Below, piece by piece: positions 27,562 to 48,900 of a stretch of DNA of 64,000 bases. The position numbers and the translations under genes were made by a program. Numbering within the stretch: position 1 is the stretch's first letter; the number at the start of each line of letters is the position of its first letter. The stretch comes from Xenorhabdus miraniensis (GTDB taxonomy: Bacteria; Pseudomonadota; Gammaproteobacteria; Enterobacterales; Enterobacteriaceae). The notes beneath the pieces were generated by a model. It made no database searches. It worked only from the letters and a program-made list of their open reading frames with translations, and was not told where the DNA came from. The stretch spans positions 1 through 64,000 of the forward strand of contig NZ_NITZ01000011.1 in the NCBI RefSeq assembly GCF_002632615.1, in the 5' to 3' direction.

Positions 27562-28347
27562 ATGATCCCGTTCGATAGCGAAACGCTCTCCCGCCTTGTC
27601 AGTGATTTTTTCTGGCCATTGGTACGTCTATTGGCGCTGTTTAGCATAGCGCCAATTTTCAGTGAAAAACAGATGCCGATAAAAGTCAGAATAGGCTTGG
27701 CGTTAGCTATCACCGCCTTATTGGTTCCGGGTCTTCCTTCTTCCCAAATTCCTGTTTTTTCCGTCCCCGGCATTTGGGTTCTGATACAACAAATATTGAT
27801 CGGTATGGCTTTGGGATTAACCATTCAGGTTGCTTTTGCGGTGGTACGACATGCCGGTGAAGTGCTTGGTTTACAAATGGGGCTTTCATTCGCCACATTC
27901 TTTGATCCTACCGGTGGCCCGAATATGCCTATTTTAGCTCGGATTCTGAACATGCTGATGATGCTGCTGTTCTTAGCGTTTGACGGGCATTTATGGTTGC
28001 TGTCTATTCTGGCAGATACGTTTTATTCCATCCCCATTCAATCAACTCAATTGAATCCAAAAGGTTTTCTGTTATTAGCTCAAAGTGCCAGCCTGATCTT
28101 TGTCAATGGCATGATGCTTGCGATGCCAATGATTACTCTGCTCTTGGTTTTGAACCTCTCTTTAGGCATGTTGAACCGCATGACTCCCCAGCTTTCTGTA
28201 TTTGTGGTCGGATTTCCCCTGACTCTGACAGTGGGTATTTTCACTCTTTCCCTGTTGTTCCCAATGCTGGTGCCATTTACAGAGCGGTTATTCGGAGAAA
28301 TGTTCGACCGTTTAGCGGTGATTATTTATGAACTGATTTCCCAATAA
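27562..28347 (+). CDS. fliR: Flagellar export gate protein FliR
   Basis: A 261-residue polytopic export-gate subunit that completes the FliP5Q4R1 pore. Recognisable parts are RLLALFSIAPIFSEKQMPIKVRIGLALAI, GEVLGLQMGLSFATFFDPTGGPNMP and the last helices LNRMTPQLSVFVVGFPLTLTVGIFTLSLLFPMLVPF. Last gene of the flagellar block; the next gene, 167 bp away, is an unrelated NRPS. Confidence 0.95.
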   Translation: MIPFDSETLSRLVSDFFWPLVRLLALFSIAPIFSEKQMPIKVRIGLALAITALLVPGLPSSQIPVFSVPGIWVLIQQILIGMALGLTIQVAFAVVRHAGEVLGLQMGLSFATFFDPTGGPNMPILARILNMLMMLLFLAFDGHLWLLSILADTFYSIPIQSTQLNPKGFLLLAQSASLIFVNGMMLAMPMITLLLVLNLSLGMLNRMTPQLSVFVVGFPLTLTVGIFTLSLLFPMLVPFTERLFGEMFDRLAVIIYELISQ

Positions 28348-28514
28348 ACAGCTGTTTAATCACCTTGCCCTGATATGTTCTTCACCCATGCACCACAGCA
28401 CCCGCAGTGACGATTAACCTCCCGATAATAAAAAATATCGACATACGGTATTTATTTCAGTTAACTTAATTTCATAAGGTTACTATTACAAAAAAGAACT
28501 ATCATAAAGGAGAA

Positions 28515-40226
<11,712 letters not shown>

Positions 40227-40265
40227 ATAACTCCAACAACTATCGTTCAGGAATAAAATAAAATT

Positions 40266-40294
40266 AGGTGGCTCCACAATTTGTGGAGCCACCT
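40266..40294. terminator. Bidirectional terminator between the NRPS and the SDR gene
   Basis: AGGTGGCTCCACAA (40266-40279) pairs perfectly with TTGTGGAGCCACCT (40281-40294). The stem is followed by TTT and lies between convergent genes, 40 bp after the NRPS stop. It shows that the NRPS transcript ends here and does not run into the polyamine gene. Confidence 0.85.
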
Positions 40295-40323
40295 TTCGAC
40301 CACTTATTTAATGGACAATATCG

Positions 40324-41082
40324 TTAGCTAAAATTGGGTTGACCATTGGATGCGGTTACTCCGCCATCTATCGGCAGGTTCACACCATTAATGAAACTGG
40401 CATCTTCACTCGCCAAAAATGCTATGGCGGCTGCAACTTCGGAAGGTTGACCTGCCCTTTTCAACGGAATACGACTATCGAAGTGTTTCAGGGTTTCGTC
40501 GTCAAAACAAGCGACCATCGGCGTCAATACTAAACTTGGGCAAACCGCATTGACGCGAATACCCTGTGAGCCATAATCCAGTGCCATGGCACGCGTTAAA
40601 TTCACCACAGCGCCTTTCGCTGCACAATAGTGAGCATTGCCCCAATCTCCCCCTACCCCGGATACAGAGGCGTTATTGACAATACACCCTTTGCTTTCCA
40701 GCAAATGAGGTAAAGCAAAATAGCTACAATTGAGTACGCCATTGAGGTTTGTAGCCAGGACTGCATTACCGTCTTCTTGTGAAGTACTCAATAAGTCGCC
40801 CACAACATACAAACCCGCATTGTTGACCAGAATGTCTATCCGGCCAAAATGACTGACCGTTTCATCAACCATATTTTTGACCGATTCCCGATCTGCAACA
40901 TCAGTCTGAATCACCAACGCCTTGTCCGATGACAACTCACTGAGTACACGATTAAGCTTGTCAGTATCCCGTCCAGCCAATACAACAATAGCTCCCTCTT
41001 GTGAAAAGCGTTTTGCTGTAGCCTCCCCAATACCGCTTCCTGCGCCGGTAATAATGACAACCTTATCCTCAAAACGAATCAT
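40324..41082 (-). CDS. Short-chain dehydrogenase/reductase
   Basis: A 252-residue classical SDR, NAD(P)-dependent. The cofactor loop is TGAGSGIG (12-19), the NNAG motif is at 87-90, and the catalytic triad is Ser139, Tyr152 and Lys156 (HYCAAKGAVVNLTRAMALDYG). The C-terminus has NG-NLPIDGGVTA as in secondary-alcohol and 3-oxoacyl-type reductases. Asp61 after the third strand and the loop RDTDK after strand 2 fit either NAD or NADP. It converges on the NRPS across a strong terminator. It could tailor the neighbouring product or be an unrelated metabolic alcohol dehydrogenase; the sequence does not decide. Confidence 0.85.
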   Translation of the reverse strand: MIRFEDKVVIITGAGSGIGEATAKRFSQEGAIVVLAGRDTDKLNRVLSELSSDKALVIQTDVADRESVKNMVDETVSHFGRIDILVNNAGLYVVGDLLSTSQEDGNAVLATNLNGVLNCSYFALPHLLESKGCIVNNASVSGVGGDWGNAHYCAAKGAVVNLTRAMALDYGSQGIRVNAVCPSLVLTPMVACFDDETLKHFDSRIPLKRAGQPSEVAAAIAFLASEDASFINGVNLPIDGGVTASNGQPNFS

Positions 41083-41770
41083 GTTATTGCCCTCACAGAT
41101 GTATCCTCAAAATTTGTCTGGCGCTAATTCCACTGAAAAATTTATCCAGCTTCTAGCGGATAAACGGATCATTTAACCTTGCCGGCTCATAATCCTGTAG
41201 AGGCGAAAAGATAACATTCGTTGAGATCACAATATTGCCATTAAAAGAAACTAATAATGGCAATAAAGCATGTTCATTATCTGCTGATGATGCCAAATAG
41301 TGTTCTGACTCAGATTCCAAATGAAGAAGATAATAATGTTCTTGAGCTATCTAGTGGTGTCTTAAGATGTGGGAATGGAAAGACTCTTTATCATTAGTTT
41401 TAAAAAAAGATTTGATTGATTCGCCCCTAACCGGCCTGAGATATATACTCCGACTTGAGTATATTTACATTAAATTTGCGAGAGATATCACAATGCTGAT
41501 GGATTCAGTTAAGAGAAAAATCATAAACATATTACCCTTATTTACTATTTCCAAGAGTAATAGAAACTAGTTGAAAATTATAATCCCTTATATAATGGTT
41601 GGATTTATAAACAGTATAAGTAAATTTCCAGAATTTATGGGAGGGGGATAAATTGCAGATCTTAGTAAGAACAACGGTAGCAGATTCAAGTGGAATTTAA
41701 ACATCTGGGTTAATAATTCTGAGTTTTAATTACGTTGTGAAATTAGTAAATCACGTAAAAAGAGATTACC
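41083..41770. other. Gene-poor stretch with a possible gene remnant
   Basis: This 688-bp, AT-rich stretch separates the SDR and polyamine genes. On the minus strand a 65-codon frame without a start codon (41153-41350, IAQEHYYLLHLESESEHYL... ending NDPFIR) has protein-like composition and may be the decayed 3' end of a gene; I do not recognise it. A 10-bp hairpin, ATTGCCATTA/TAATGGCAAT (41234-41264), lies within it. A plus-strand frame at 41367-41570 looks like chance. The promoter of the downstream gene should lie in the last 200 bp. Confidence 0.4.
41153..41350 (-). pseudogene. Possible decayed gene fragment
   Basis: A minus-strand open frame of 65 codons ending PARLNDPFIR, bounded upstream by a stop and lacking a start codon. 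Its mix of residues looks coded (LLPLLVSFNGNIVISTNVIFSPLQDY). No family is recognised, so this is only a suggestion that something was once encoded here. Confidence 0.25.
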
Positions 41771-43276
41771 ATGAACACGCTGAATGTTATAAGAAACAAT
41801 ATGGAGTTGTCACACCCAGTTGAAGTGCTAGAGACATTATTAATACGCTTATATTTATATGACCGTACATCAAATAAAGACATTTCATTAAAAAGCGGTT
41901 TACCTATTCCCATCATCTCCGCATTTAAAAAAGAATTAATAAAATATGATTACGCTGAAAATAAAGGTGTTTTTAAGTTAAACCCTATCGGCGTAAAATA
42001 CGTACAAGATGAACTGGGATACCGAACAATTGATATAAATAAATATAACTTGCTGTCATCAGAGGAGAAACGAGAAGAGTTTGAGAAGGAGCTTTTCGTT
42101 TTATTGGAGCCTATATATAACAGCAGACCTCAAGTCAATGTTTTGTTAGATCAAGCACATGCGACATTAGAGACATCAATACGCCGGGTAATGCTATTAC
42201 TTAATAACCCAAGAGTATTTAAACAAAATATTTTATTTTTGGGTGATGATGATTTGACTTCCCTAGCCCTGATGATGGCATTTAAAAAGCTCGGCTACGG
42301 CTGCTCAAAAAATATTTTTGTCAAGGATATCGATCAAGATCTACTCACATTTATTCGAGATATCGCAGAGAAAAATGATTTTGTCATTAATACTGAATAC
42401 TTAAATCTAAAACTCGCTAATGTATACACTAAAAATTTTGATATCGTTTTGACAGACCCACCTTATACATTGAGCGGATTAAAGCTATTTTTATCACGTG
42501 CTATTAGTTTCACTAAAAATGATAATAGTGAGATTTTACTCTCCTTTGGTCAAAAAAAACCAATGGAAAACCAAGAAGTTCAAAGGTTATTCAACAATCA
42601 GAATCTTCTTATCAAACATATTTATCCGCAATTCAATAAATATCATGGCGGAAGTATTATCAGTAATGTCAGCGATCTCTATGTTCTTTCTGTTACACCT
42701 CAAACATACCCGACGATCTCAGGGGGAAATAATTATTCAGACAAAATTTATACTGGAGAAATTAACCCCCGTATAAAATTTTACCAATGTAAATCATGTA
42801 ATAACATGGTAACCATTGGACACGGAAAGAGCATATTAACGATAGAACAGCTCATAGAGGCAACTTGTAATAAGTGTCACGGCACTAAATTTCAATATCG
42901 TGGTCAGGAAAAAGTAGGTTCATCGGATAATACACGACAACTTGGCACTCACATTATCATAGATATGAAAGATTGTGATGCAGAGATACTGAAATCTGTA
43001 CCAGCCATTGAAAAAATCATGCTTGATATTGCCCAACAATGTGAGCTGAATGTTGTTACTCATAATTTCCACCAATTCCAACCATGGGGTGTCAGTGGCG
43101 CACTAATATTAGCAGAGTCACATTTTACTATTCACACATGGCCTGAACATCAATATGCCGCTCTTGATTTATTCGTTTGCAATGAATTTAAACATCAAGA
43201 TACATTTATGATGCAGCTACAAACGCAGCTTAATGCTCAAGAATACGAATATAAGATACTACAGCGGGGTTTTTAA
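41771..43276 (+). CDS. Fusion of BpsA-like branched-polyamine synthase and S-adenosylmethionine decarboxylase
   Basis: A predicted two-step polyamine enzyme of 501 residues. Residues 1-80 are a winged-helix-like head (LYLYDRTSNKDISLKSGLP). Residues about 100-330 match the BpsA/DUF43 aminopropyltransferase family: FLGDDDLTSLALMM (GDDD 158-161) and FDIVLTDPPYTLSGLKLFLSRAI (DPPYT 229-233). Residues about 335-385 hold two CxxC pairs (YQCKSCNN and ATCNKCHG), a likely zinc ribbon. Residues about 390-501 are a prokaryotic AdoMet decarboxylase: Glu449-Ser450 in AESHFTIHTWPE is the self-cleavage site giving the pyruvoyl group. The decarboxylase would make decarboxylated AdoMet and the BpsA part would use it for aminopropyl transfer. 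It stands alone between NRPS and xcn genes and converges with xcnN. Confidence 0.85.
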   Translation: MNTLNVIRNNMELSHPVEVLETLLIRLYLYDRTSNKDISLKSGLPIPIISAFKKELIKYDYAENKGVFKLNPIGVKYVQDELGYRTIDINKYNLLSSEEKREEFEKELFVLLEPIYNSRPQVNVLLDQAHATLETSIRRVMLLLNNPRVFKQNILFLGDDDLTSLALMMAFKKLGYGCSKNIFVKDIDQDLLTFIRDIAEKNDFVINTEYLNLKLANVYTKNFDIVLTDPPYTLSGLKLFLSRAISFTKNDNSEILLSFGQKKPMENQEVQRLFNNQNLLIKHIYPQFNKYHGGSIISNVSDLYVLSVTPQTYPTISGGNNYSDKIYTGEINPRIKFYQCKSCNNMVTIGHGKSILTIEQLIEATCNKCHGTKFQYRGQEKVGSSDNTRQLGTHIIIDMKDCDAEILKSVPAIEKIMLDIAQQCELNVVTHNFHQFQPWGVSGALILAESHFTIHTWPEHQYAALDLFVCNEFKHQDTFMMQLQTQLNAQEYEYKILQRGF

Positions 43277-43350
43277 TTTTAAAATAAATAGAATATCTTC
43301 TTAGCACCTTACTGAACGTTGAAGCATTGATTTTATTTACTCAACGAAGG

Positions 43351-43390
43351 AACTGATTGTTAATTAGCCGGGCGTGAAAGACAATCAGTT
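43351..43390. repeat. Inverted repeat between the polyamine gene and xcnN
   Basis: AACTGATTGT (43351-43360) and ACAATCAGTT (43381-43390) can pair around a 20-nt loop. A third GAACTGATTG occurs near 43440. It lies between convergent genes and might take part in transcript ending, but it lacks a U tract. Confidence 0.35.
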
Positions 43391-43529
43391 ACAGAATAAC
43401 TAATTTAAATCGCTATGTTATCTTGTATAAATCTCCCGGAACTGATTGCCTGATACCCAAAAACCATAATAGGGCCCTGAAAGCCCCGTTTAGATTAAAT
43501 CGTTTTATATAAAAAATATTCAAAAATAC

Positions 43530-44606
43530 TCAAATAGAAAGTAGGCGTTTTGCAAAACTCCCCTCTTTATTCTCTTTTTTGAATTTTCTATACTTTGATG
43601 CGTAACTTAGCATCGTTTCTTGGTGCGGATATTCACGGATAAATATTCCGCCCCACAGATCATCCCATTTTTGATAATTGGGATCATTCAGTAAATATAT
43701 ATGCGCTTTCTTGATGTTCCAGTGAGGAATACCCGGATACAAGTGATGTACCAAATGATAATTATCATAATGCCTTCCAAACAAAAAGCGTTCCCACCAA
43801 ATACCTTTTGTATTTCGTGTTAGCAATAATGCCTCCTTTTCAGATGCAGGCAGAGGATAATGTTCAGCTATGCCGATAATCCATCCAATAGCTACTGTAA
43901 CCGTAAATAATGGAACTATCCAAAGCAGAATAAAATACAGGAAGCAACCAGAATAAATAATGATTGAAAGTATCACAATCCAATAAATAAAAAAGAAAGT
44001 TGATTCTTTATCATTTTCTGATTTTTTCTTTACAACTTTATTTTCTTCTTTTTTTAACTCCTTATTTTTCCTTGATTTAATTCTGTCTTCTATTACATAT
44101 TTTATATATTTAAATGTTCTGTATCCTGAAAGTGTTAATAATATATTTTGTATAAAAAACTCTTTATCATTTTGATTAAAATCATATAACCCACTATCTA
44201 TATGGAATTTATAATCAGGATCTTTTTCTGGATCACCTAAATGCGCGTGATGATACCTGACATGAGGATCTTTATAAGTACTAAGCAAATGAAATACCAA
44301 ATGCCCAGATAAAAAAGTTCCGGCGATATAATTCAGGAATTTGTTTTTAGCTAAAACATAATGAGATGAATAATGTAATATATTAGTAAATGCTCGTTGT
44401 GTCGAACCTATCATCAATAAAGAGAGTGGGTAGAACCAGAAACTTATACCAACACTTAAATATATCGCAATTATTATAACAAGATAATCTTTTGAAAGGG
44501 CAATAGCCCAATGATAATTATCCAATTTCCTCAGCGTCCTTAAACTGGAAATCACATTGCGAGATATATTGAAATGATTGCTTAACTTTATTTCAGACAA
44601 CGGCAT
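43530..44606 (-). CDS. xcnN: Fatty-acid-desaturase-like membrane oxygenase (xenocoumacin conversion)
   Basis: A 358-residue integral-membrane di-iron enzyme of the desaturase superfamily with all three histidine boxes: HYSSH (78-82), HVRYHH (115-120) and HLVHH (284-288), with extra His279 and His295 (GRHYDNYHLVHHLYPGIPH). At least four hydrophobic segments surround a Lys-rich cytoplasmic loop (178-200). By position (last gene) and type it corresponds to XcnN of X. nematophila, which with XcnM is needed to convert xenocoumacin 1 to the less toxic xenocoumacin 2, a self-protection step. It probably oxidises the arginine-derived side chain; the exact chemistry is not readable here. It ends convergent with the polyamine gene. 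Confidence 0.85.
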   Translation of the reverse strand: MPLSEIKLSNHFNISRNVISSLRTLRKLDNYHWAIALSKDYLVIIIAIYLSVGISFWFYPLSLLMIGSTQRAFTNILHYSSHYVLAKNKFLNYIAGTFLSGHLVFHLLSTYKDPHVRYHHAHLGDPEKDPDYKFHIDSGLYDFNQNDKEFFIQNILLTLSGYRTFKYIKYVIEDRIKSRKNKELKKEENKVVKKKSENDKESTFFFIYWIVILSIIIYSGCFLYFILLWIVPLFTVTVAIGWIIGIAEHYPLPASEKEALLLTRNTKGIWWERFLFGRHYDNYHLVHHLYPGIPHWNIKKAHIYLLNDPNYQKWDDLWGGIFIREYPHQETMLSYASKYRKFKKENKEGSFAKRLLSI

Positions 44607-44758
44607 AATGAAATCCCCTCCTGATATTTTTATTAATAACGAGATGAATTAAGCTTTGATTATCATTAAAATAACAACAACACCATTAAAAAACTGAACG
44701 CTTTCAAATTACCGCTTTGTTATCTCTTCTTACGCAATACAATCATCTGGTTAACCAG

Positions 44759-44801
44759 GTGACTGGAAGATTCGTTTAATCAGCTTTCTTATTCCAGTCA
44801 C
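44759..44801. repeat. GTGACTGGAA hairpin between xcnM and xcnN
   Basis: GTGACTGGAA (44759-44768) and TTCCAGTCAC (44792-44801) are perfect inverted 10-mers around a 23-nt loop. The same 10-mer forms a hairpin in the xcnF-xcnG gap at 62027-62058. It may attenuate or process the transcript between xcnM and xcnN. Confidence 0.6.
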
Positions 44802-44821
44802 TTAAGATAACTTAAAAGGAA

Positions 44822-45913
44822 TTACTTTAATATTTCATTTTTCTCATTCAGAATAATATCTTCTGACTGTAAAAGTGCTTTAAGCTTTTCAGTACATAAA
44901 AACTCTTCTCCCATCATCAAAATATCATCTTGATCACGTTGAATGTGCTCAGCCAACTGCATAACTAAAGCAGCAGCGCTTGTAGCGGTTAAATGTGCTT
45001 GTCCTTTAGGGTCTTTAATATGGGTATATATATGTTTTCGATCCCCTTTTTCATCAGTTCCGTGTATATCAATCCGAATTTGATGCTGATCGCCTGTACC
45101 GGGATGATAAAAAATCTTTTTACGTAACTTTTTAAACAGATCACCTGATATCAATTTCCAAATACCGTTTTTTATAAAAAATGATAATATCTTATTTGCC
45201 TTATGATTATCATAACCAATTCTCGTGGCAATAGTTTGAGCATTTGTTATTAAAGGCAAAATAAATTGATCAGGCATATCTATACGAAAAACACTATACC
45301 GACAATCCTCATCAAATAAGATGATACGTTCATCCGAAAAAGGAAGTACTTTCTGATATCGCCCATTTTGTTTTACAGTAAATGGAGTCGCAAGGCTATC
45401 CAAATAATCAAATGAATCTGGACCTGATTTATCATTCGAAGCACTGAGTATACTGATGTCAATATTCGTGATGTTTACTAATGACTTACTCATATTATTG
45501 GCAAGTGTTGCAACCACACTCGCCATCCACGATGACGCAAAAATCATTGAGCTTGGTTTTTTATTTCTCATGATCACAGCCTTGCTTAGCGCAACCTGCA
45601 ATCGTTCAGTCCAACGCGTGATATCTATATAAGCAATGCCATTTTTATTTGCAAAATGCAATAAATTATCTTTGGGATCATTAACAGTGGCTAATATTAT
45701 GTCAATTTTTATTTCATCTGATAAATTGATATTATCAATATCAAGAGCCACCGCCGTTGCATTTCCTAACGTTTGGGCTAGCCGTCTGGCCTTATCAATA
45801 TTTCTCCCTGCAATAATTAACTCCAGCTCAGGCGCATGCTGATTTAAAATCTGTGCAACTTGCAGCCCAACAATGCCATACCCTCCAACTAATAAGACAG
45901 ATAATTTTTTCAT
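44822..45913 (-). CDS. xcnM: Saccharopine-dehydrogenase-like reductase (xenocoumacin conversion)
   Basis: A 363-residue soluble NAD(P)-dependent oxidoreductase. The Rossmann loop is VGGYGIVGLQVA near the N-terminus, followed by AGRNIDKARRLAQTLG (end of strand 2) and the conserved DIILATVNDP segment. The C-terminal half (LDEDCRY.., GDQHQIRIDIHGTDEKGDRKHIYTHIKDPKGQAHLTATSAAALVMQLAEHI) is typical of the saccharopine-dehydrogenase-like family in secondary metabolism. Position and type match XcnM, which with XcnN turns xenocoumacin 1 into xenocoumacin 2. In X. nematophila xcnMN are regulated oppositely to xcnA-L by OmpR-phosphate; here only 69 bp separate xcnM from xcnL, so any separate promoter must lie there or within xcnL. 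Confidence 0.87.
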   Translation of the reverse strand: MKKLSVLLVGGYGIVGLQVAQILNQHAPELELIIAGRNIDKARRLAQTLGNATAVALDIDNINLSDEIKIDIILATVNDPKDNLLHFANKNGIAYIDITRWTERLQVALSKAVIMRNKKPSSMIFASSWMASVVATLANNMSKSLVNITNIDISILSASNDKSGPDSFDYLDSLATPFTVKQNGRYQKVLPFSDERIILFDEDCRYSVFRIDMPDQFILPLITNAQTIATRIGYDNHKANKILSFFIKNGIWKLISGDLFKKLRKKIFYHPGTGDQHQIRIDIHGTDEKGDRKHIYTHIKDPKGQAHLTATSAAALVMQLAEHIQRDQDDILMMGEEFLCTEKLKALLQSEDIILNEKNEILK

Positions 45914-45982
45914 TTAATAACCCTCAGAATAGAACTCAAGATTTACTTTCCCGAATGACTAAGTACATTTGGCAATACAATT

Positions 45983-48900
45983 TCAATTATTACGTAATCT
46001 TTTATTCATGCGTTTTTTAGCTAAACTCCTTCTATCATTTTGATTTATATTTTCCTTATCCTGATGCGTACCACTGTATTCATTGATTATATTCTGCAAC
46101 GCAGTTTGCAGTTTAACTACAGAACTATAAGTAAACATCATTGCAATAGGAATATCCATATTTAACTTCTGCTTTAACTTTTCGTTAACTTGAACAATAT
46201 CAAGCGAAGTCGCACCTAAATCAAAAAAGCTTATGTATTCATCCAATTCAGAAAGACCCAACTGATGTCCCCATACGTCTATAATAATCTCCTTTATTGA
46301 ACCCTCAGTACGTGGATTTTTTATATTGGAGACATAATCTTTATTATTTAATCGTGAAATCTCATCTTGTTCTATTCTGTCTTTTATTGGTAATACTGAC
46401 ACTGAAAACTTATTAGGATAATGTGAAACTATCTGAAGAAATACATCTTGTCCTTCTTGATTAGTTAAGCCGATCGTTGTATTTGGATTTTTTATGGTAT
46501 TAACCGCCATACCCACTTCTAACCATCGATCCCAGGCGATGGAACAGATCCTGAAAGGAAACTTCTGGTCGTCTGCAATCGCCTCTAAATAAGCATTAGC
46601 CGCAACATATGCAGATTGCCCAGAAGCGCCGTAATAAGATAACAAAGAAGAACAAAACAGCATGGAACGAAGGCTTTTGTCACTAAAATAGGAAAGCAAG
46701 TTATTAGCACCCAAGACTTTGGCCACCATGATATCACGATGCAGTGTGAGATTAGGTTGCGCAATTAATGCACCGGCGTCAGATCCTGCTGCATGTATTA
46801 CCATACTGAATGACCCCAATTCCTTTTCAACTGATTGCAGCAATGAATGAAGCTCTTTTTCACAAGAGACATCAACAGAATGAATATAGACTTCACTCCC
46901 AACTTGTTCTATTTTTTCGATACTCTCAATTTTTTTCATTGTTTCCATTTGAGTCGGATCTTTCTTTATAAGATCCCATTGAGATCTTGCAGGAAACTGT
47001 GAGCGAGAGGCTAAGACAAAACGTGCACGATACTGAATCGCTAATGATTCTGCCAGCTTTAATCCAATGCCACCAAGACCCCCGCTAATAAATACTAAAT
47101 CCCCTTCTTGTAATCCATGTGCTTTATCAACACTATTCAGAGGCGTTATTGATAATGGTTTGAATTCAGGAAGCCATAACTGACCATGCCGTATTGCAAC
47201 CTGATTATATTTACCGGAATTCACAAGCCCCCGTATCAGCAAGTTAAATCTGTCATCCGCTACATCATTGCCAGATAAATCTATTTGCATGACTTGATGC
47301 TGTTGATACTCATGAGAAATGGATTGAACCAAACCCTTTAATAACGAAATCGTTGGTATCGCTTGTTCACATCCCAATACATTTTCAATCTCAGGTGTGA
47401 AAAGAATAAATCGTGCGGCTTGCAATTCTAGCAGAGTTAAAATGATGCGAAGCCCTTCAACCCATTTTAAATAGTATTCAATAGGATCATTTTCGAGTTT
47501 TTCTTTTTCAGGGATCAGGATAAATCTACTTTCAGGTAATGGTGTTAATGATTTAATACTGTCTGAATCATCAATAAAAATCACTGTGCTATCAGGCCAC
47601 AATGCTTTGCTTGAAGCAAGATGACCGGCATTATTTGATTGGGTACAAAGAATAAAAACCGCTTGCTCTTTATTCCCTTCTTCTATTTGAGGATAAAGTT
47701 CCCGCTGCCAGCCAGGGAAATAGAGTTTATTATGATTTAACGTATTATTTTCACGACTTACATTGATGCCAGAAACTAATTTATCCCTGAGTTGAGTATA
47801 CTCCGTTCCGGCAAACTGATACACTGGCATATGAATCAAATGCCCTTGTGGCTGATTGATATTTTGCCAATCTATACCTGCTGTATTACACCATATTTTC
47901 CCAAGCTGACGATAAAAATATTCATGGTCATCATCTGTCAAATTAGGGTGTTTAATCATATTAATGATTAATGGTTTATTTTCATTTTCGTTTTGATAAT
48001 ACTTATGTATGAAACTGGATAAAGTATTACCAGGTCCCACCTCAATAAAAACAAGATCATTGAACTCTGATAATGTTTCTATGCTGCCTAAAAAATCAAC
48101 GGTATTTCGTTGGTGTGACAACCAATATTCAGATTGTCTGATACCTTCTTCAGAATGCCAGCTACCCGTTAAATTAGACAGGATAGGTATCACAGGATGG
48201 TTAAAACTGACTGAATTTAACGCCTTGGCATATTCTGCCTGAATCTCATTTATCGTTCTGGAATGGAACGCATGAGAGGTTTTTAATCTTCTGCATTGGA
48301 TATTATCATTTTGAAGAGCAGATGCCAGCCTCTCAATATTAGCCGTACTACCAGAAATAACGACAGATTCTTTACCATTGATTGCAGCTATATCAAATTC
48401 CTCATCAAGGTAACTGCGTATCTGTTCTATTCCTAATGCAACACTCAGCATCATACCTGACGACATCATTTCAATGAGTTTTGCCCGCTGACTGACTAAG
48501 TACAGCGCATCATTGAGAGAAAATACGCCAGATATTGTTGCCGCAACATACTCACCCAAACTATGTCCAAGTAAGGCAAACGGTTTAAATCCTTTATTTT
48601 GCAATAAAGATGTCATGGCATATTCAACAATAAAAATAGCTAATTGGGTTATTTCGTTGGATACGCTCTTCTGTTCAGAAATATTCACAAAAAAATCATG
48701 CAACTCTTTTTGAGTATCTTCAGATAATAAAGCGAAACAATCCTGACAACTATTTCTGAATATTTTTTCCTGCTGATATAAGGCATAAGCCATACCCGGA
48801 TATTGTGTTCCCTGTCCCGGGTATAAAAAGACGATCCTTTTGGCTGAATGTTTTGCTTTTCCGTGAATAAAATCAGATAAAGTGCTGGATGTTTTATTCC

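Noticed and set aside
41367..41570. 67-codon frame upstream of the polyamine gene
   Set aside because: AT-rich composition, no ribosome site and no recognisable family; best seen as chance.
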